This document shows positions 22,075 to 36,419 of a stretch of 64,000 nt of DNA, in pieces. How positions within the stretch are numbered: position 1 is the stretch's first letter; each line of letters opens with the position of its first letter. The translations under genes were made by a program, and so were the position numbers. The stretch lies in the NCBI GenBank assembly GCA_033675265.1, contig JAUJYZ010001116.1:62001-126000 (forward strand). Reading direction: 5' to 3'. The notes beneath the pieces are model-generated. The model saw nothing but the letters and a program-made list of their open reading frames with translations. It was not told the origin of the DNA and ran no database searches. Source of the stretch: Actinostola sp. cb2023. Lineage: Eukaryota; Cnidaria; Anthozoa; Actiniaria; Actinostolidae.

Positions 22075-23570
22075 AGGTTCCCGTAGAATGCCTCAGGTTG
22101 CGAGTCCATTCTAACTATAGGTTCCCGTAGAATGCCTCAGGTTGCGAGTCCATTCTAACTATAGGTTCCCGTAGAATGCCTCAGGTTGCGAGTCCATTCT
22201 AACTAAGAATAGGGTTCCCGTAGAATGCCTCAGGTTGCGAGTCCATTCTAACTATAGGTTCCCGTTGCCCGTAGAATGCCTCAGGTTCCCGTAGAATGCC
22301 TCAGGTTGCGAGTCCATTCTAACTATAGGTTCCCGTAGAATGCCTCAGGTTGCGAGTCCATTCTAACTATAGGTTCCCGTAGAATGCCTCAGGTTGCGAG
22401 TCCATTCTAACTATAGGTTCCCGTAGAATGCCTCAGGTTGCGAGTCCATTCTAACTATAGGTTCCCGTAGAATGCCTCAGGTTGAGAGTCCATTCTAACT
22501 ATAGGTTCCCGTAGAATGCCTCAGGTTGCGAGTCCATTCTAACTATAGGTTCCCGTAGAATGCCTCAGGTTGCGAGTCCATTCTAACTATAGGTTCCCGT
22601 AGAATGCCTCAGGTTGCGAGTCCATTCTAACTATAGGTTCCCGTAGAATGCCTCAGGTTGGAGTCCATTCTAACTAAGAATAGGTTCCCGTAGAATGCCT
22701 CAGGTTGCGAGTCCATTCTAACTATAGGTTCCCGTAGAATGCCTCAGGTTGCGAGTCCATTCTAACTATAGGTTCCCGTAGAATGCCTCAGGTTGCGAGT
22801 CCATTCTAACTATAGGTTCCCATAGAATGCCTCAGGTTGCGAGTCCATTCTAACTATATAGGTTCCCGTAGAATGCCTCAGGTTGCGAGTCCATTCTAAC
22901 TAAGAATAGGTTCCCGTAGAATGCCTCAGGTTGCGAGTCCATTCTAACTATAGGGTTCCCGTAGAATGCCTCAGGTTGAGAGTCCATTCTAACTATAGGT
23001 TCCCGTAGAATGCCTCAGGTTGCGAGTCCATTCTAACTATAGGTTCCCGTAGACTGCCTCAGGTTGCGAGTCCATTCTAACTATAGGTTCCCGTAGACTG
23101 CCTCAGGTTGCGAGTCCATTCTAACTATAGGTTCCCGTAGAATGCCTCAGGTTGCGAGTCCATTCTAACTAAGAATAGGTTCCCGTAGAATGCCTCAGGT
23201 TGCGAGTCCATTCTAACTATAGGTTCCCGTAGAATGCCTCAGGTTGCGAGTCCATTCTAACTATAGGTTCCCGTAGACTGCCTCAGGTTGCGAGTCCATT
23301 CTAACTATAGGTTCCCGTAGACTGCCTCAGGTTGCGAGTCCATTCTAACTATAGGTTCCCGTAGAATGCCTCAGGTTGCGAGTCCATTCTAACTATAGGT
23401 TCCCGTAGAATGCCTCAGGTTGCGAGTCCATTCTAACTATAGGTTCCCGTAGACTGCCTCAGGTTGCGAGTCCATTCTAACTATAGGTTCCCGTAGAATG
23501 CCTCAGGTTGCGAGTCCATTCTAACTATAGGTTCCCGTAGAATGCCTCAGGTTGCGAGTCCATTCTAACT
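22075..23570 (+). repeat. 44-bp minisatellite, ~34 copies, 3' of GTPBP6
   Basis: The unit is AGGTTCCCGTAGAATGCCTC + AGGTTGCGAGTCCATTCTAACTAT. Variants include GTAGACTG for GTAGAATG, TTGAGAG for TTGCGAG, and a longer spacer TAAGAATAG. It lies ~370 bp beyond the stop codon of the last GTPBP6 exon. Confidence 0.96.
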
Positions 23571-23773
23571 GCGTTCGAAACTGTGAAACCGCGTGGTGCA
23601 CTACTGCGTTGCTGTTTTGCTGAAAGAATGGCCGTCTTCAGTTTTTAACTGTTGAAAAATAAAGTAATAATATACATGTAGTAGTGTTCTGTTGTTGTTA
23701 ATTGTTGTTGTTGACTGAATATTGAGTAAATCCTCCCGTTTCTCAATCAGTCTTACTACACCGAGAACTAGAC

Positions 23774-23918
23774 TGCTTTAGCCTGCGCTTGGGGGAATGG
23801 GGAGGGAGAAGGGGAGGGGGGAGGGCGATGAGGGAGGGGGAAGAGAAAAGAAGGGAGCGCCCGGGTGCCCCCTTCTTTTCTCTCCCCATTCCCCCAAGCG
23901 CCAGCTACGCAGGCTAAA
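23774..23918. repeat. Palindrome with G/C-rich loop
   Basis: TTTAGCCTGCGCTTGGGGGA at the left is matched by TCCCCATTCCCCCAAGCG and GCAGGCTAAAG at the right. The loop is purine-rich (GGGGAGGGGGGAGG). It sits right behind the GTPBP6 stop codon, within the likely 3' UTR. Confidence 0.85.
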
Positions 23919-23938
23919 GATTTTCAGTACATGAAAAC

Positions 23939-24074
23939 CTATGTTTCCGATAAAATGCGTCCAAATTTCTTCTCAAACTTATTATTTGTGGCTTCATCCA
24001 TGATGACTGTTGCAGTGATAAAGCCATCTTCATCAGCGTCTGTGTCGTGGACGGTTGCTTCATGATATAACCAA
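23939..24074 (-). CDS. GTPBP6: Last exon of GTPBP6/HflX-type gene
   Basis: On the minus strand the acceptor TATATATTGCAG is followed by 136 nt coding WLYHEATVHDTDADEDG, then an ending FEKKFGRILSET and TAG. Vertebrate GTPBP6 proteins end similarly, with WLYKEATV, an acidic stretch and a K-F-x-K-x-F motif. The first base completes a codon begun in an upstream exon. The upstream exon is 9.8 kb away beyond a satellite, and both of its visible copies are damaged, so it is unclear whether this exon is still joined to a working message. Confidence 0.75.
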
Positions 24075-24084
24075 CTGCAATATA

Positions 24085-24545
24085 TAAACAATAAATAAAT
24101 AAATAAATAACTGTTCTAGCGCTTGTGCACTAATTGGGGGACACTGTACTCTCACACACACTATATAGTTAAACCTCTTGTAAAGGACCGCCCTTATTGT
24201 TCGACCAGGTGGTTACTTATGAGATTTGTGTCCCCTGACCTCGCTTGCATGCTTGGGATCCTAAAGAATTCTGGGAAACTACGGGAAGGTCGAGCATTAA
24301 ATAGTGTTTATCTATGAAGAAATTGGACAAATGGGTACTTGTGTTTGGACATTGTTTCCTTACTAATAATACTTCGCATGGCTCAGATGACCACGTAAAA
24401 TGACGGTCCCGTCTCTCCACACTCCATTACATTGCACCGAAGGGACGTAAAAGAACCCACACCACTGTTCGACTAAGAGTAGGGCACGAAGTTCCCGGTG
24501 TGTGTGGCCTGACCTACTGACTTGAAGAGAGAAGGCTGAAAGCGC
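24085..24545 (-). mobile_element. Short retroelement-like repeat with (AAAT)n tail
   Basis: Read on the minus strand it has CAGTAGGTCAGGCCACACAC, CCGGGAACTTCGTGCCC and GGGTTCTTTTACGTCCC, and ends in (ATTT)n at 24085-24110. The word GTCAGTAGGTTAGGCCAT...CGGGAACTTTGTGG recurs at 11373-11418. The (AAAT)n-proximal part (TAGCGCTTGTGCACTAATTG) recurs inverted near 10810-10830. This is a dispersed family with a microsatellite tail. Confidence 0.65.
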
Positions 24546-24552
24546 ATTTGAT

Positions 24553-27500
24553 TATATAATACATATAGAGATTTGTGCTTACTGCTATACAAGTGTTATA
24601 TAATACATATAGAGATTTGTGCTTACTGCTATATAAGTGTTATATAATACATATAGAGATTTGTGCTTACTGCTATACAAGTGTTATATAATACATATAG
24701 AGATTTGTGCTTACTGCTATATAAGTGTTATATAATACATATAGAGATTTGTGCTTACTGCTATATAAGTGTTATATAATACATATAGAGATTTGTGCTT
24801 ACTGCTATATAAGTGTTATATAATACATATAGAGATTTGTGCTTACTGCTATACAAGTGTTATATAATACATATAGAGATTTGTGCTTACTGCTATACAA
24901 GTGTTATATAATACATATAGAGATTTGTGCTTACTGCTATATAAGTGTTATATAATACATATAGAGATTTGTGCTTACTGCTATATAAGTGTTATATAAT
25001 ACATATAGAGATTTGTGCTTACTGCTATATAAGTGTTATATAATACATATAGAGATTTGTGCTTACTGCTATATAAGTGTTATATACACCATGTAATACA
25101 TATAGAGATTTGTGCTTACTGCTATACAAGTGTTATATAATACATATAGAGATTTGTGCTTGCTATATAAGTGTTATATAATACATATAGAGATTTGTGC
25201 TTACTGCTATACAAGTGTTATATAATACATATAGAGATTTGTGCTTACTGCTATACAAGTGTTATATAATACATATAGAGATTTGTGCTTACTGCTATAC
25301 AAGTGTTATATAATACATATAGAGATTTGTGCTTACTGCTATACAAGTGTTATATAATACATATAGAGATTTGTGCTTACTGCTATATAAGTGTTATATA
25401 ATACATATAGAGATTTGTGCTTACTGCTATACAAGTGTTATATAATACATATAGAGATTTGTGCTTACTGCTATACAAGTGTTATATAATACATATAGAG
25501 ATTTGTGCTTACTGCTATACAAGTGTATATAATACATATAGAGATTTGTGCTTACTGCTATACAAGTGTTATATAATACATATAGAGATTTGTGCTTACT
25601 GCTATACAAGTGTTATATAATACATATAGAGATTTGTGCTTACTGCTATATAAGTGTTATATAATACATATAGAGATTTGTGCTTACTGCTATACAAGTG
25701 TTATATAATACATATAGAGATTTGTGCTTACTGCTATACAAGTGTTATATAATACATATAGAGATTTGTGCTTACTGCTATACAAGTGTTATATAATACA
25801 TATAGAGATTTGTGCTTACTGCTATACAAGTGTTATATAATACATATAGAGATTTGTGCTTACTGCTATACAAGTGTTATATAATACATATAGAGATTTG
25901 TGCTTACTGCTATACAAGTGTTATATACTGCATATAGAGATACAAGTGTTATATAATACATATAGAGATTTGTGCTTACTGCTATACAAGTGTTATATAA
26001 TACATATAGAGATTTGTGCTTACTGCTATACAAGTGTTATATAATACATATAGAGATTTGTGCTTACTGCTATACAAGTGTTATATAATACATATAGAGA
26101 TTTGTGCTTACTGCTATACAAGTGTTATATAATACATATAGAGATTTGTGCTTACTGCTATACAAGTGTTATATAATACATATAGAGATTTGTGCTTACT
26201 GCTATACAAGTGTTATATAATACATATAGAGATTTGTGCTTACTGCTATACAAGTGTTATATAATACATATAGAGAGATTTGTGCTTACTATATAGAGAT
26301 TTGTGCTTACTGCTATACAAGTGTTATATAATACATATAGAGATTTGTGCTTACTGCTATACAAGTGTTATATAATACATATAGAGATTTGTGCTTACTG
26401 CTATACAAGTGTTTATATAATACATATAGAGATTTGTGCTTACTGCTATACAAGTGTTATATAATACATATAGAGATTTGTGCTTACTGCTATATAAGTG
26501 TTATATAATACATATAGAGATTTGTGCTTACTGCTATACAAGTGTTATATAATACATATAGAGATTTGTGCTTACTGCTATACAAGTGTTATATAATACA
26601 TATAGAGATTTGTGCTTACTGCTATACAAGTGTTATATAATACATATAGAGATTTGTGCTTACTGCTATACAAGTGTTATATAATACATATAGAGATTTG
26701 TGCTTACTGCTATATAAGTGTTATATAATACATATAGAGATTTGTGCTTACTGCTATATAAAGTGTTATATAATTATATATAGAGATTTGTGTTACTGCT
26801 ACTGTTATATAATACATATTTATATAAGTGTTATATAATACATATAGAGATTTGTGCTTACTGCTATACAAGTGTTATATATATACATATAGAGATTTGT
26901 GCTTACTGCTATACAAGTGTGTTATATAATACATATAGAGATTTGTGCTTACTGCTATATAAGTGTTATATAATACATATAGAGATTTGTGCTTACTGCT
27001 ATACAAGTGTTATATAATACATATAGAGATTTGTGCTTACTGCTATACAAGTGTTATATAATACATATAGAGATTTGTGCTTACTGCTATACAAGTGTTA
27101 TATAATACATATAGAGATTTGTGCTTACTGCTATACAAGTGTTATATAATACATATAGAGATTTGTGCTTACTGCTATACAAGTGTTATATAATACATAT
27201 AGAGATTTGTTGTGCTATACTGTTATATACATATAGAGATTTGTGCTTACTGCTATATAAGTGTTATATAATACATATAGAGATTTGTGCTTACTGCTAT
27301 ATAAGTGTTATATAATACATATAGAGATTTGTGCTTACTGCTATACTGCTATATAAGTGTTATATAATACATATAGAGATTTGTGCTTACTGCTATACAA
27401 GTGTTATATAACATATAGAGATTTGTGCTTACTGCTATACAAGTGTTATATAATACATATAGAGATTTGTGCTTACTGCTATACAAGTGTTATATAATAC

Positions 27501-30500
27501 ATATAGAGATTTGTGCTTACTGCTATACAAGTGTTATATAATACATATAGAGATTTGTGCTTACTGCTATACAAGTGTTATATAATACATATAGAGATTT
27601 GTGCTTACTGCTATACAAGTGTTATATAATACATATAGAGATTTGTGCTTACTGCTATACAAGTGTTATATAATACATATAGAGATTTGTGCTTACTGCT
27701 ATACAAGTGTTATATAATACATATAGAGATTTGTGCTTACTGCTATACAAGTGTTATATAATACATATAGAGATTTGTGCTTACTGCTATATAAGTGTGT
27801 TATATACATATAGATATTTGTGCTTACTGCTATACAAGTGTTATATAATACATATAGAGATTTGTGCTTACTGCTATACAAGTGTTATATAATACTGCTA
27901 TACAAGTGTTATATAATACACATATAGAGATTTGTGCTTACTGCTATACAAGTGTTATATAATACATATAGAGATTTGTGCTTACTGCTATACAAGTGTT
28001 ATATAATACATATAGAGATTTGTGCTTACTGCTATATAAGTGTTATATAATACATATAGAGATTTGTGCTTACTGCTATATAAGTGTTATATAATACATA
28101 TAGAGATTTGTGCTTACTGCTATATAAGTGTTATATAATACATATAGAGATTTGTGCTTACTGCTATACAAGTGTTATATAATACATATAGAGATTTGTG
28201 CTTACTGCTATACAAGTGTTATATAATACATATAGAGATTTGTGCTTACTGCTATACAAGTGTTATATAATACATATAGAGATTTGTGCTTACTGCTATA
28301 CAAGTGTTATATAATACATATAGAGATTTGTGCTTACTGCTATACAAGTGTTATATAATACATATAGAGATTTGTGCTTACTGCTATACAAGTGTTATAT
28401 AATACATATAGAGATTTGTGCTTACTGCTATACAAGTGTTATATAATACATATAGAGATTTGTGCTTACTGCTATACAAGTGTTATATAATACATATAGA
28501 GATTTGTGCTTACTGCTATACAAGTGCTATACAAGTGTTATATAATACATATAGAGATTTGTGCTTACTGCTATACAAGTGTTATATAATACATATAGAG
28601 ATTTGTGCTTACTGCTATACAAGTGTTATATAATACATATAGAGATTTGTGCTTACTGCTATACAAGTGTTATATAATACATATAGAGATTTGTGCTTAC
28701 TGCTATACAAGTGTTATATAATACATATAGAGATTTGTGCTTACTGCTATACAAGTGTTATATAATACATATAGAGATTTGTGCTTACTGCTATACAAGT
28801 GTTATATAATACATATAGAGATTTGTGCTTACTGCTATACAAGTGTTATATAATACATATAGAGATTTGTGCTTACTGCTATACAAGTGTTATATAATAC
28901 ATATAGAGATTTGTGCTTACTGCTATACAAGTGTTATATAATACATATAGAGATTTGTGCTTACTGCTATACAAGTGTTATATAATACATATAGAGATTT
29001 GTGCTTACTGCTATACAAGTGTATTATATAATACATATAGAGATTTGTGCTTACTGCTATACAAGTGTATATAATATACATATAGAGATTTGTGCTTACT
29101 GCTATACAAGTGTTATATAATACATATAGAGATTTGTGCTTACTGCTATACAAGTGTTATATAATACATATAGAGATTTGTGCTTACTGCTATACAAGTG
29201 TTATATAATACATATAGAGATTTGTGCTTACTGCTATACAAGTGTTATATAATACATATAGAGATTTGTGCTTACTGCTATACAAGTGTTATATAATACA
29301 TATAGAGATTTGTGCTTACTGCTATACAAGTGTTATATAATACATATAGATTTGTGATTTGTGCTTACTGCTATACAAGTGTTATATAATACATATAGAG
29401 ATTTGTGCTTACTGCTATACAAGTGTTATATAATACATATAGATAGAGATTTGTGCTTACTTACTGCTATACAAGTGTTATATAATACATATAGAGATTT
29501 GTGCTTACTGCTATACAAGTGTTATATAATACATATAGAGATTTGTGCTTACTGCTATACAAGTGTTATATAATACATATAGAGATTTGTGCTTACTGCT
29601 ATACAAGTGTTATATAATACATATAGAGATTTGTGCTTACTGCTATACAAGTGCTATTATATAATACATATAGAGATTTGTGCTTACTGCTATACAAGTG
29701 TTATATAATACATATAGAGATTTGTGCTTACTGCTATACAAGTGTTATATAATACATATAGAGATTTGTGCTTACTGCTATATAAGTGTTATATAATACA
29801 TATAGAGATTTGTGCTTACTGCTATACAAGTGTTATATAATACATATAGAGATTTGTGCTTACTGCTATACAAGTGTTATATAATACATATAGAGATTTG
29901 TGCTTACTGCTATACAAGTGTTATATAATACATATAGAGATTTGTGCTTACTGCTATACAAGTGTTATATAATACATATAGAGATTTGTGCTTACTGCTA
30001 TACAAGTGTTATATAATACATATAGAGATTTGTGCTTACTGCTATACAAGTGTTATATAATACATATAGAGATTTGTGCTTACTGCTATACAAGTGTTAT
30101 ATAATACATATAGAGATTTGTGCTTACTGCTATACAAGTGTTATATAATACATATAGAGATTTGTGCTTACTGCTATACAAGTGTTATATAATACATATA
30201 GAGATTTGTGCTTACTGCTATACAAGTGTTATATAATACATATAGAGATTTGTGCTTACTGCTATACAAGTGTTATATAATACATATAGAGATTTGTGCT
30301 TACTGCTATACAAGTGTTATATAATACATATAGAGATTTGTGCTTACTGCTATACAAGTGTTATATAATACATATAGAGATTTGTGCTTACTGCTATACA
30401 AGTGTTATATAATACATATAGAGATTTGTGCTTACTGCTATATACAAGTGTTATATAATACATATAGAGATTTGTGCTTACTGCTATACAAGTGTTATAC

Positions 30501-33500
30501 ATATAGAGATTTGTGCTTACTGCTATACAAGTGTTATATAATACATATAGAGATTTGTGCTTACTGCTATACAAAGTGTTATATAATACATATAGAGATT
30601 TGTGCTTACTGCTATACAAGTGTTATATAATACATATAGAGATTTGTGCTTACTGCTATACAAAGTGTTATATAATACATATAGAGATTTGTGCTTACTG
30701 CTATACAAGTGTTATATAATACATATAGAGATTTGTGCTTACTGCTATACAAGTGTTATATAATACATATAGAGATTTGTGCTTACTGCTATACAAGTGT
30801 TATATAATACATATAGAGATTTGTGCTTACTGCTATACAAGTGTTATATAATACATATAGAGATTTGTGCTTACTGCTATACAAGTGTTATATAATACAT
30901 ATAGAGAGATTTGTGCTTACTGCTATACAAGTGTTATATAATACATATAGAGATTTGTGCTTACTGCTATACAAGTGTTATATAATACATATAGAGATTT
31001 TTGTGCTTACTGCTATACAAGTGTTATATAATACATATAGAGATTTGTGCTTACTGCTATACAAGTGTTATATAATACATATAGAGATTTGTGCTTACTG
31101 CTATACAAGTGTTATATAATACATATAGAGATTTGTGCTTACTGCTATACAAGTGTTATATAATACATATAGAGATTTGTGCTTACTGCTATACAAGTGT
31201 TATATATAATACATATAGAGATTTGTGCTTACTGCTATACAAGTGTTATATAATACATATAGAGATTTGTGCTTACTGCTATACAAGTGTTATATAATAC
31301 ATATATAGAGATTTGTGCTTACTGCTATACAAGTGTTATATAATACATATAGAGATTTGTGCTTACTGCTATAAGTGTTATATAATACATATAGAGATTT
31401 GTGCTTACTGCTATACAAGTGTTATATAATACATATAGAGATTTGTGCTTACTGCTATACAAGTGTTATATAATACATATAGAGATTTGTGCTTACTGCT
31501 ATACAAGTGTTATATAATACATATAGAGATTTGTGCTTACTGCTATACAAGTGTTATATAATTACATATAGAGATTTGTGCTTACTGCTATACAAGTGTT
31601 ATATAATACATATAGAGATTTGTGCTTACTGCTATATAAGTGTTATATAATACATATAGAGATTTGTGCTTACTGCTATACAAGTGTTATATAATACATA
31701 TAGAGATTTGTGCTTACTGCTATACAAGTGTTATATAATACATATAGAGATTTGTGCTTACTGCTATATATAAGTGTTATATAATACATATAGAGATTTG
31801 TGCTTACTGCTATATAAGTGTTATATAATACATATAGAGATTTGTGCTTACTGCTATACAAGTGTTATATAATACATATAGAGATTTGTGCTTACTGCTA
31901 TACAAGTGTTATATAATACATATAGAGATTTGTGCTTACTGCTATACAAGTGTTATATAATACATATAGAGATTTGTGCTTACTGCTATACAAGTGTTAT
32001 ATAATACATATAGAGATTTGTGCTTACTGCTATACAAGTGTTATATACATATTTGTGCTTACTGCTATATACAACATAGAGATTTGTGCTTACTGCTATA
32101 CAAGTGTTATATAATACATATAGAGATTTGTGCTTACTGCTATACAAGTGTTATATAATACATATAGAGATTTGTGCTTACTGCTATACAAGTGTTATAT
32201 AATACATATAGAGATTTGTGCTTACTGCTATACAAGTGTTATATAATACATATAGAGATTTGTGCTTACTGCTATACAAGTGTTATATAATACATATAGA
32301 GATTTGTGCTTACTGCTACAAGTGTTATATATACATATAGAGATTTGTGCTTACTGCTATACAAGTGTTATACATACATATAGAGATTTGTGCTTACTGC
32401 TATACAAGTGTTATATAATACATATAGAGATTTGTGCTTACTGCTATACAAGTGTTATATAATACATATAGAGATTTGTGCTTACTGCTATACAAGTGTT
32501 ATATAATACATATAGAGATTTGTGCTTACTGCTATACAAGTGTTATATAATACATATAGAGATTTGTGCTTACTGCTATACAAGTGTTATATAATACATA
32601 TAGAGATTTGTGCTTACTGCTATACAAGTGTTATATAATACATATAGAGATTTGTGCTTTACTGCTATACAAGTGTTATATAATACATATAGAGATTTGT
32701 GCTTACTGCTATACAAGTGTTATATAATACATATAGAGATTTGTGCTTACTGCTATACAAGTGTTATATAATACATATAGAGATTTGTGCTTACTGCTAT
32801 ACAAGTGTTATATAATACATATAGAGATTTGTGCTTACTGCTATACAAGTGTTATATAATACATATAGAGATTTGTGCTTACTGCTATACAAGTGTTATA
32901 TAATACATATAGAGATTTGTGCTTACTGCTATACAAGTGTTATATAATACATATAGAGATTTGTGCTTACTGCTATACAAGTGTTATATAATACATATAG
33001 AGATTTGTGCTTACTGCTATACAAGTGTTATATAATACATATAGAGATTTGTGCTTACTGCTATACAAGTGTTATATAATACATATAGAGATTTGTGCTT
33101 ACTGCTATACAAGTGTTATATAATACATATAGAGATTTGTGCTTACTGCTATACAAGTGTTATATAATACATATAGAGATTTGTGCTTACTGCTATACAA
33201 GTGTTATATAATACATATAGAGATTTGTGCTTACTGCTATACAAGTGTTATATATATACATATAGAGATTTGTGCTTACTGCTATATAGAAGTGTTATAT
33301 AATACATATAGAGATTTGTGCTTACTGCTATATACAAGTGTTATATATAATACATATAGAGATTTGTGCTTACTGCTATACAAGTGTTATATAATACATA
33401 TAGAGATTTGTGCTTACTGCTATACAAGTGTTATATAATACATATAGAGATTTGTGCTTACTGCTATACAAGTGTTATATAATACATATAGAGATTTGTG

Positions 33501-33699
33501 CTTACTGCTATACAAGTGTTATATAATACATATAGAGATTTGTGCTTACTGCTATACAAGTGTTTATATAATACATATAGAGATTTGTGCTTACTGCTAT
33601 ACAAGTGTTATATAATACATATAGAGATTTGTGCTTACTGCTATACAAGTGTTATATAATACATATAGAGATTTGTGCTTACTGCTGACCAAGTGTTAT
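24553..33699 (+). repeat. 9.1-kb satellite, 44-bp unit, ~208 copies, inside GTPBP6 last intron
   Basis: The unit is TATATAATACATATAGAGAT + TTGTGCTTACTGCTATACAAGTGT. The main variant is CTATATAAG for CTATACAAG, enriched in the first ~0.5 kb and in scattered blocks. Truncated or fused units cluster at 26270-27400 and 32040-32400. Long stretches are otherwise identical. All open frames here (60-99 codons) are repeat translations. It lies between the degenerate GTPBP6 exons (33.9-35.7 kb) and the last exon (23939-24074). Confidence 0.98.
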
Positions 33700-33898
33700 T
33701 AGCTTTTAGTATGCAAATTGCCAATTTCAAACCATGTGATTTGTGTCTAACATGATATTCTCTGGAGAATTGTTCAGGATTTATATTTCTGAAATTTATT
33801 CGTTCATATTGAAAGGACTAATTCTCCAGAGAACACCATGTTTACATCACATGGTTTGAAATGGGCAATTTTCATACGAAGCTAAAGAGGTCTATTGA
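33700..33898. mobile_element. MITE next to the 44-bp satellite
   Basis: TAGCTTTTAGTATGCAAATT...TTCAAACCATGTGAT at the left is matched by ATCACATGGTTTGAAATGGG...CATACGAAGCTA at the right, with an inner pair CTCTGGAGAAT / ATTCTCCAGAG. The same family is at 48905-49128, and an end fragment is at about 34328-34350. Confidence 0.88.
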
Positions 33899-35710
33899 CA
33901 AAGAGGGGTGCATCTATACAATTATTATAGGTACCTAGAGCTGTGGTCCACCAGGTTATATAACAACCTTCTTCACCATCCTTCCTGTCGTCTCTATGAT
34001 TACTTGTTCAATCCTACTACAGAGAGTATCCAGACCAGTGCCATGTAATGCTGATATCTCAATATGCCCTGGTTCACTATATGATGCCAATTCTTCAAGA
34101 ATTTCTTCAGAACTAAAAGCCCATAAAGTTAAAATACTGATAACCTTTGGCTTTCCCTTAGATAACACATTGTATGTATATTACCACAAATCAACTGATG
34201 ATTTTCAATGATGTTGTCGAGTAATGAAGGGCATAGTTTAAGTTGTTGTCTAATATAACTTCATGTACCTCTCTGAAAGACTAACATCTAGAACAACCAC
34301 TGTTTACATGAAACAAAGTTGGGAATCATTTTCATACGAAGCTTTGGTATATTGACAAAGGGGGTGCCAATTATTTTACCACCAGTATAACAACCTTCAC
34401 ACCATTATATTTGTTATCCTGATAGAGAGTATTGATGTGCCATGTTGCTGATATCTCAATTTGCCCTGCTTCACTATATGAAGCCAATTCTTCAAGAATT
34501 TCTTCAGTAAAAGGGAAGTTAGAACAACACTGGAACCCTTGGGCTCCCTGTGGATAAGTCAACACAGGGATCCCATAACTTACCACAAATCAACTTTGTT
34601 ATTGACTTCAATGATGTTGTCGAGTAATGAAGGGCATAGTTTAAGTTGTTGTCTAAGTATAGATATGACATCATCTTTCTGTACCTCTCTGTCAGGATGG
34701 CTAACATCTCGCACATGAACAACAACATCCTAATGAAACAAAGTTGGGAATCAATGGAGATTCTTTGTGCATGCATGTAATTAGTATTACTGAAGCATTA
34801 CTGCAAGTAACACTTTACACATACATTATACTTGTTAGCCTGCTTAATTGATGGGCTTATAATTATACTTGAGTCAGGGAAGAGAAACAGAAAGAGGAAA
34901 TAGCATTAATTGCTTTGGGCTTATAGGGGTTGGGGAAGAAGGGAGTCACTCTGGGGGAAGATCTGATATAAATCCAAGAGGAATCAGCAAAGTACCTGGA
35001 TTGTACAATGTAGGTTGTGAGCTGTGAAACTATTGTTGATCTGGCCCGCGGAGCAAGCTTAAAAGTAGCCTTCCCTGCAGACGTTGTGTGGCGCTTGGGT
35101 TCCCGTCACAAATAGTGGGGTAATGCTCTCTGTATGAACCAGAAGCGCAACGCAACGTCTGCCCATATGAAGCTAGCTGGGGAGTGCTGGGGCTAAAATG
35201 TTTTCTTCCGTACAAGGGTCAGGAGCCCAAATGATGAAAATCATTTTTAACATTAAACGTGGAAAATTTGTACTAGACGAAACTTGGCACAAATAAAACG
35301 TTGGGCTATAGCCCCACTTCAGCCCCTCTGTGGGCCCTGTTGATTTTGTTGATAAATACAAAACTGTTAAGATTCACCAAGATTATGGCTTTACCGATTC
35401 AACAACATCCTCACGTGAGTGTTGCAGAGAAGGATTCAACTAACTCTGGTGGAAGATCTGATATTACTTCCAACTGTATCCACAAAGAGATATTTGGAGT
35501 CCTAAAGGAAGCTTGCCAGTGTGAGCTGTGACGTCAAGTTTCCTGCAAATTCTTTGTTACATAACAGTACAAGATCTCTATGCAGCATATTATTCAGCTC
35601 TATTAGAAGCATTGATTTTGATATTAATTTTTTTGCCACTTACAAAACTCGAAAGCAGATCCACGAATTAGTGTTTTTCTGGATTATGACGTCATAGATC
35701 ACGTGACCAC
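33899..35710 (-). pseudogene. Duplicated, degenerate G-domain exons of GTPBP6
   Basis: Minus strand. A ~440-bp block is tandemly duplicated (34755-34331 and 34330-33885). In the first copy the exon 34729-34584 is intact and codes DVVVHVRDVSHPDREVQ through NNKVDLW, but the next exon decays after EEILEELASYSEAGQIEISA. In the second copy the first exon is frameshifted, while the next keeps EEILEELASYSEPGHIEISA plus LHGTGLDTLCSRIEQV, then meets TAA before the splice site. Upstream, two copies of the G3 exon (35560-35395 and 35035-34930) keep FVDTVG or GFISDLPPE only in shifted frames. A P-loop exon is not found; a weak trace (KTLI) is near 35670-35690. Small indels could also be assembly error. 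Confidence 0.7.
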
Positions 35711-36129
35711 CACAAAAAGCAAACCAAAATTTTAAGGATGTCAAAACTAACAAAATATATAAATGACTTGAAAATGTATTTCCATAGTCAAGCAATTCTT
35801 CATTCTGTCCTCAAGGTCAAACAAGGTCAAACCCAGGCCTTAACTACCTTGAGGAGTCTCTCTCAAGTGGGTGTGGCATGAAATCAGTTTTACCCATATA
35901 AGCATATTAATTTCTTTGAATCTTGCGGTTAATTTGCAATGCCTCAGAAGCTTCACAAAACAAATGTTATTTGCTGCTTATTTGATGTCTTTAGGTGTTC
36001 CTTTTAAATCTGAGACCCCCTTTAAGTGGTACTAAATCGCAGATTTTAAACCCAAAAAGCTATGACAAGCATCCCCATCACTTTATATATATGGGAGTCC
36101 ATGCACTCCCACCCCTGGATCAAGATTGT

Positions 36130-36395
36130 ATTAATTAATGCTATCATTATTTCAGTCACAATATCATCACTAATCATCCATCACCAATATTGCTTAGAAC
36201 TGCCATTCCTTATCATCAATCATCATCAATGTTGTCATCATCATCATCATCAGTCATCATTTGCATCATCATCATCATCATCACCACATGCAATAATCAA
36301 TCCCATATGTCATCACTAATTATTACAACCAAAATCATCATCAATCAATCAGTCATCATCATCATTACCAATCATTCTCATCAGTTATCACCATC
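36130..36395 (+). repeat. (CAT)n-rich imperfect microsatellite
   Basis: Interrupted ATC/CAT runs such as TCATCATCATCATCATCAG. It lies in GTPBP6 intron 3, next to the exon 3 donor. Confidence 0.85.
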
Positions 36396-36419
36396 ATAAG
36401 ACATTATTATTATAATTAC

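Noticed and set aside
24553..33699. CRISPR-like array
   Set aside because: Direct repeats without unique spacers, 44-bp continuous units, in a eukaryotic intron.
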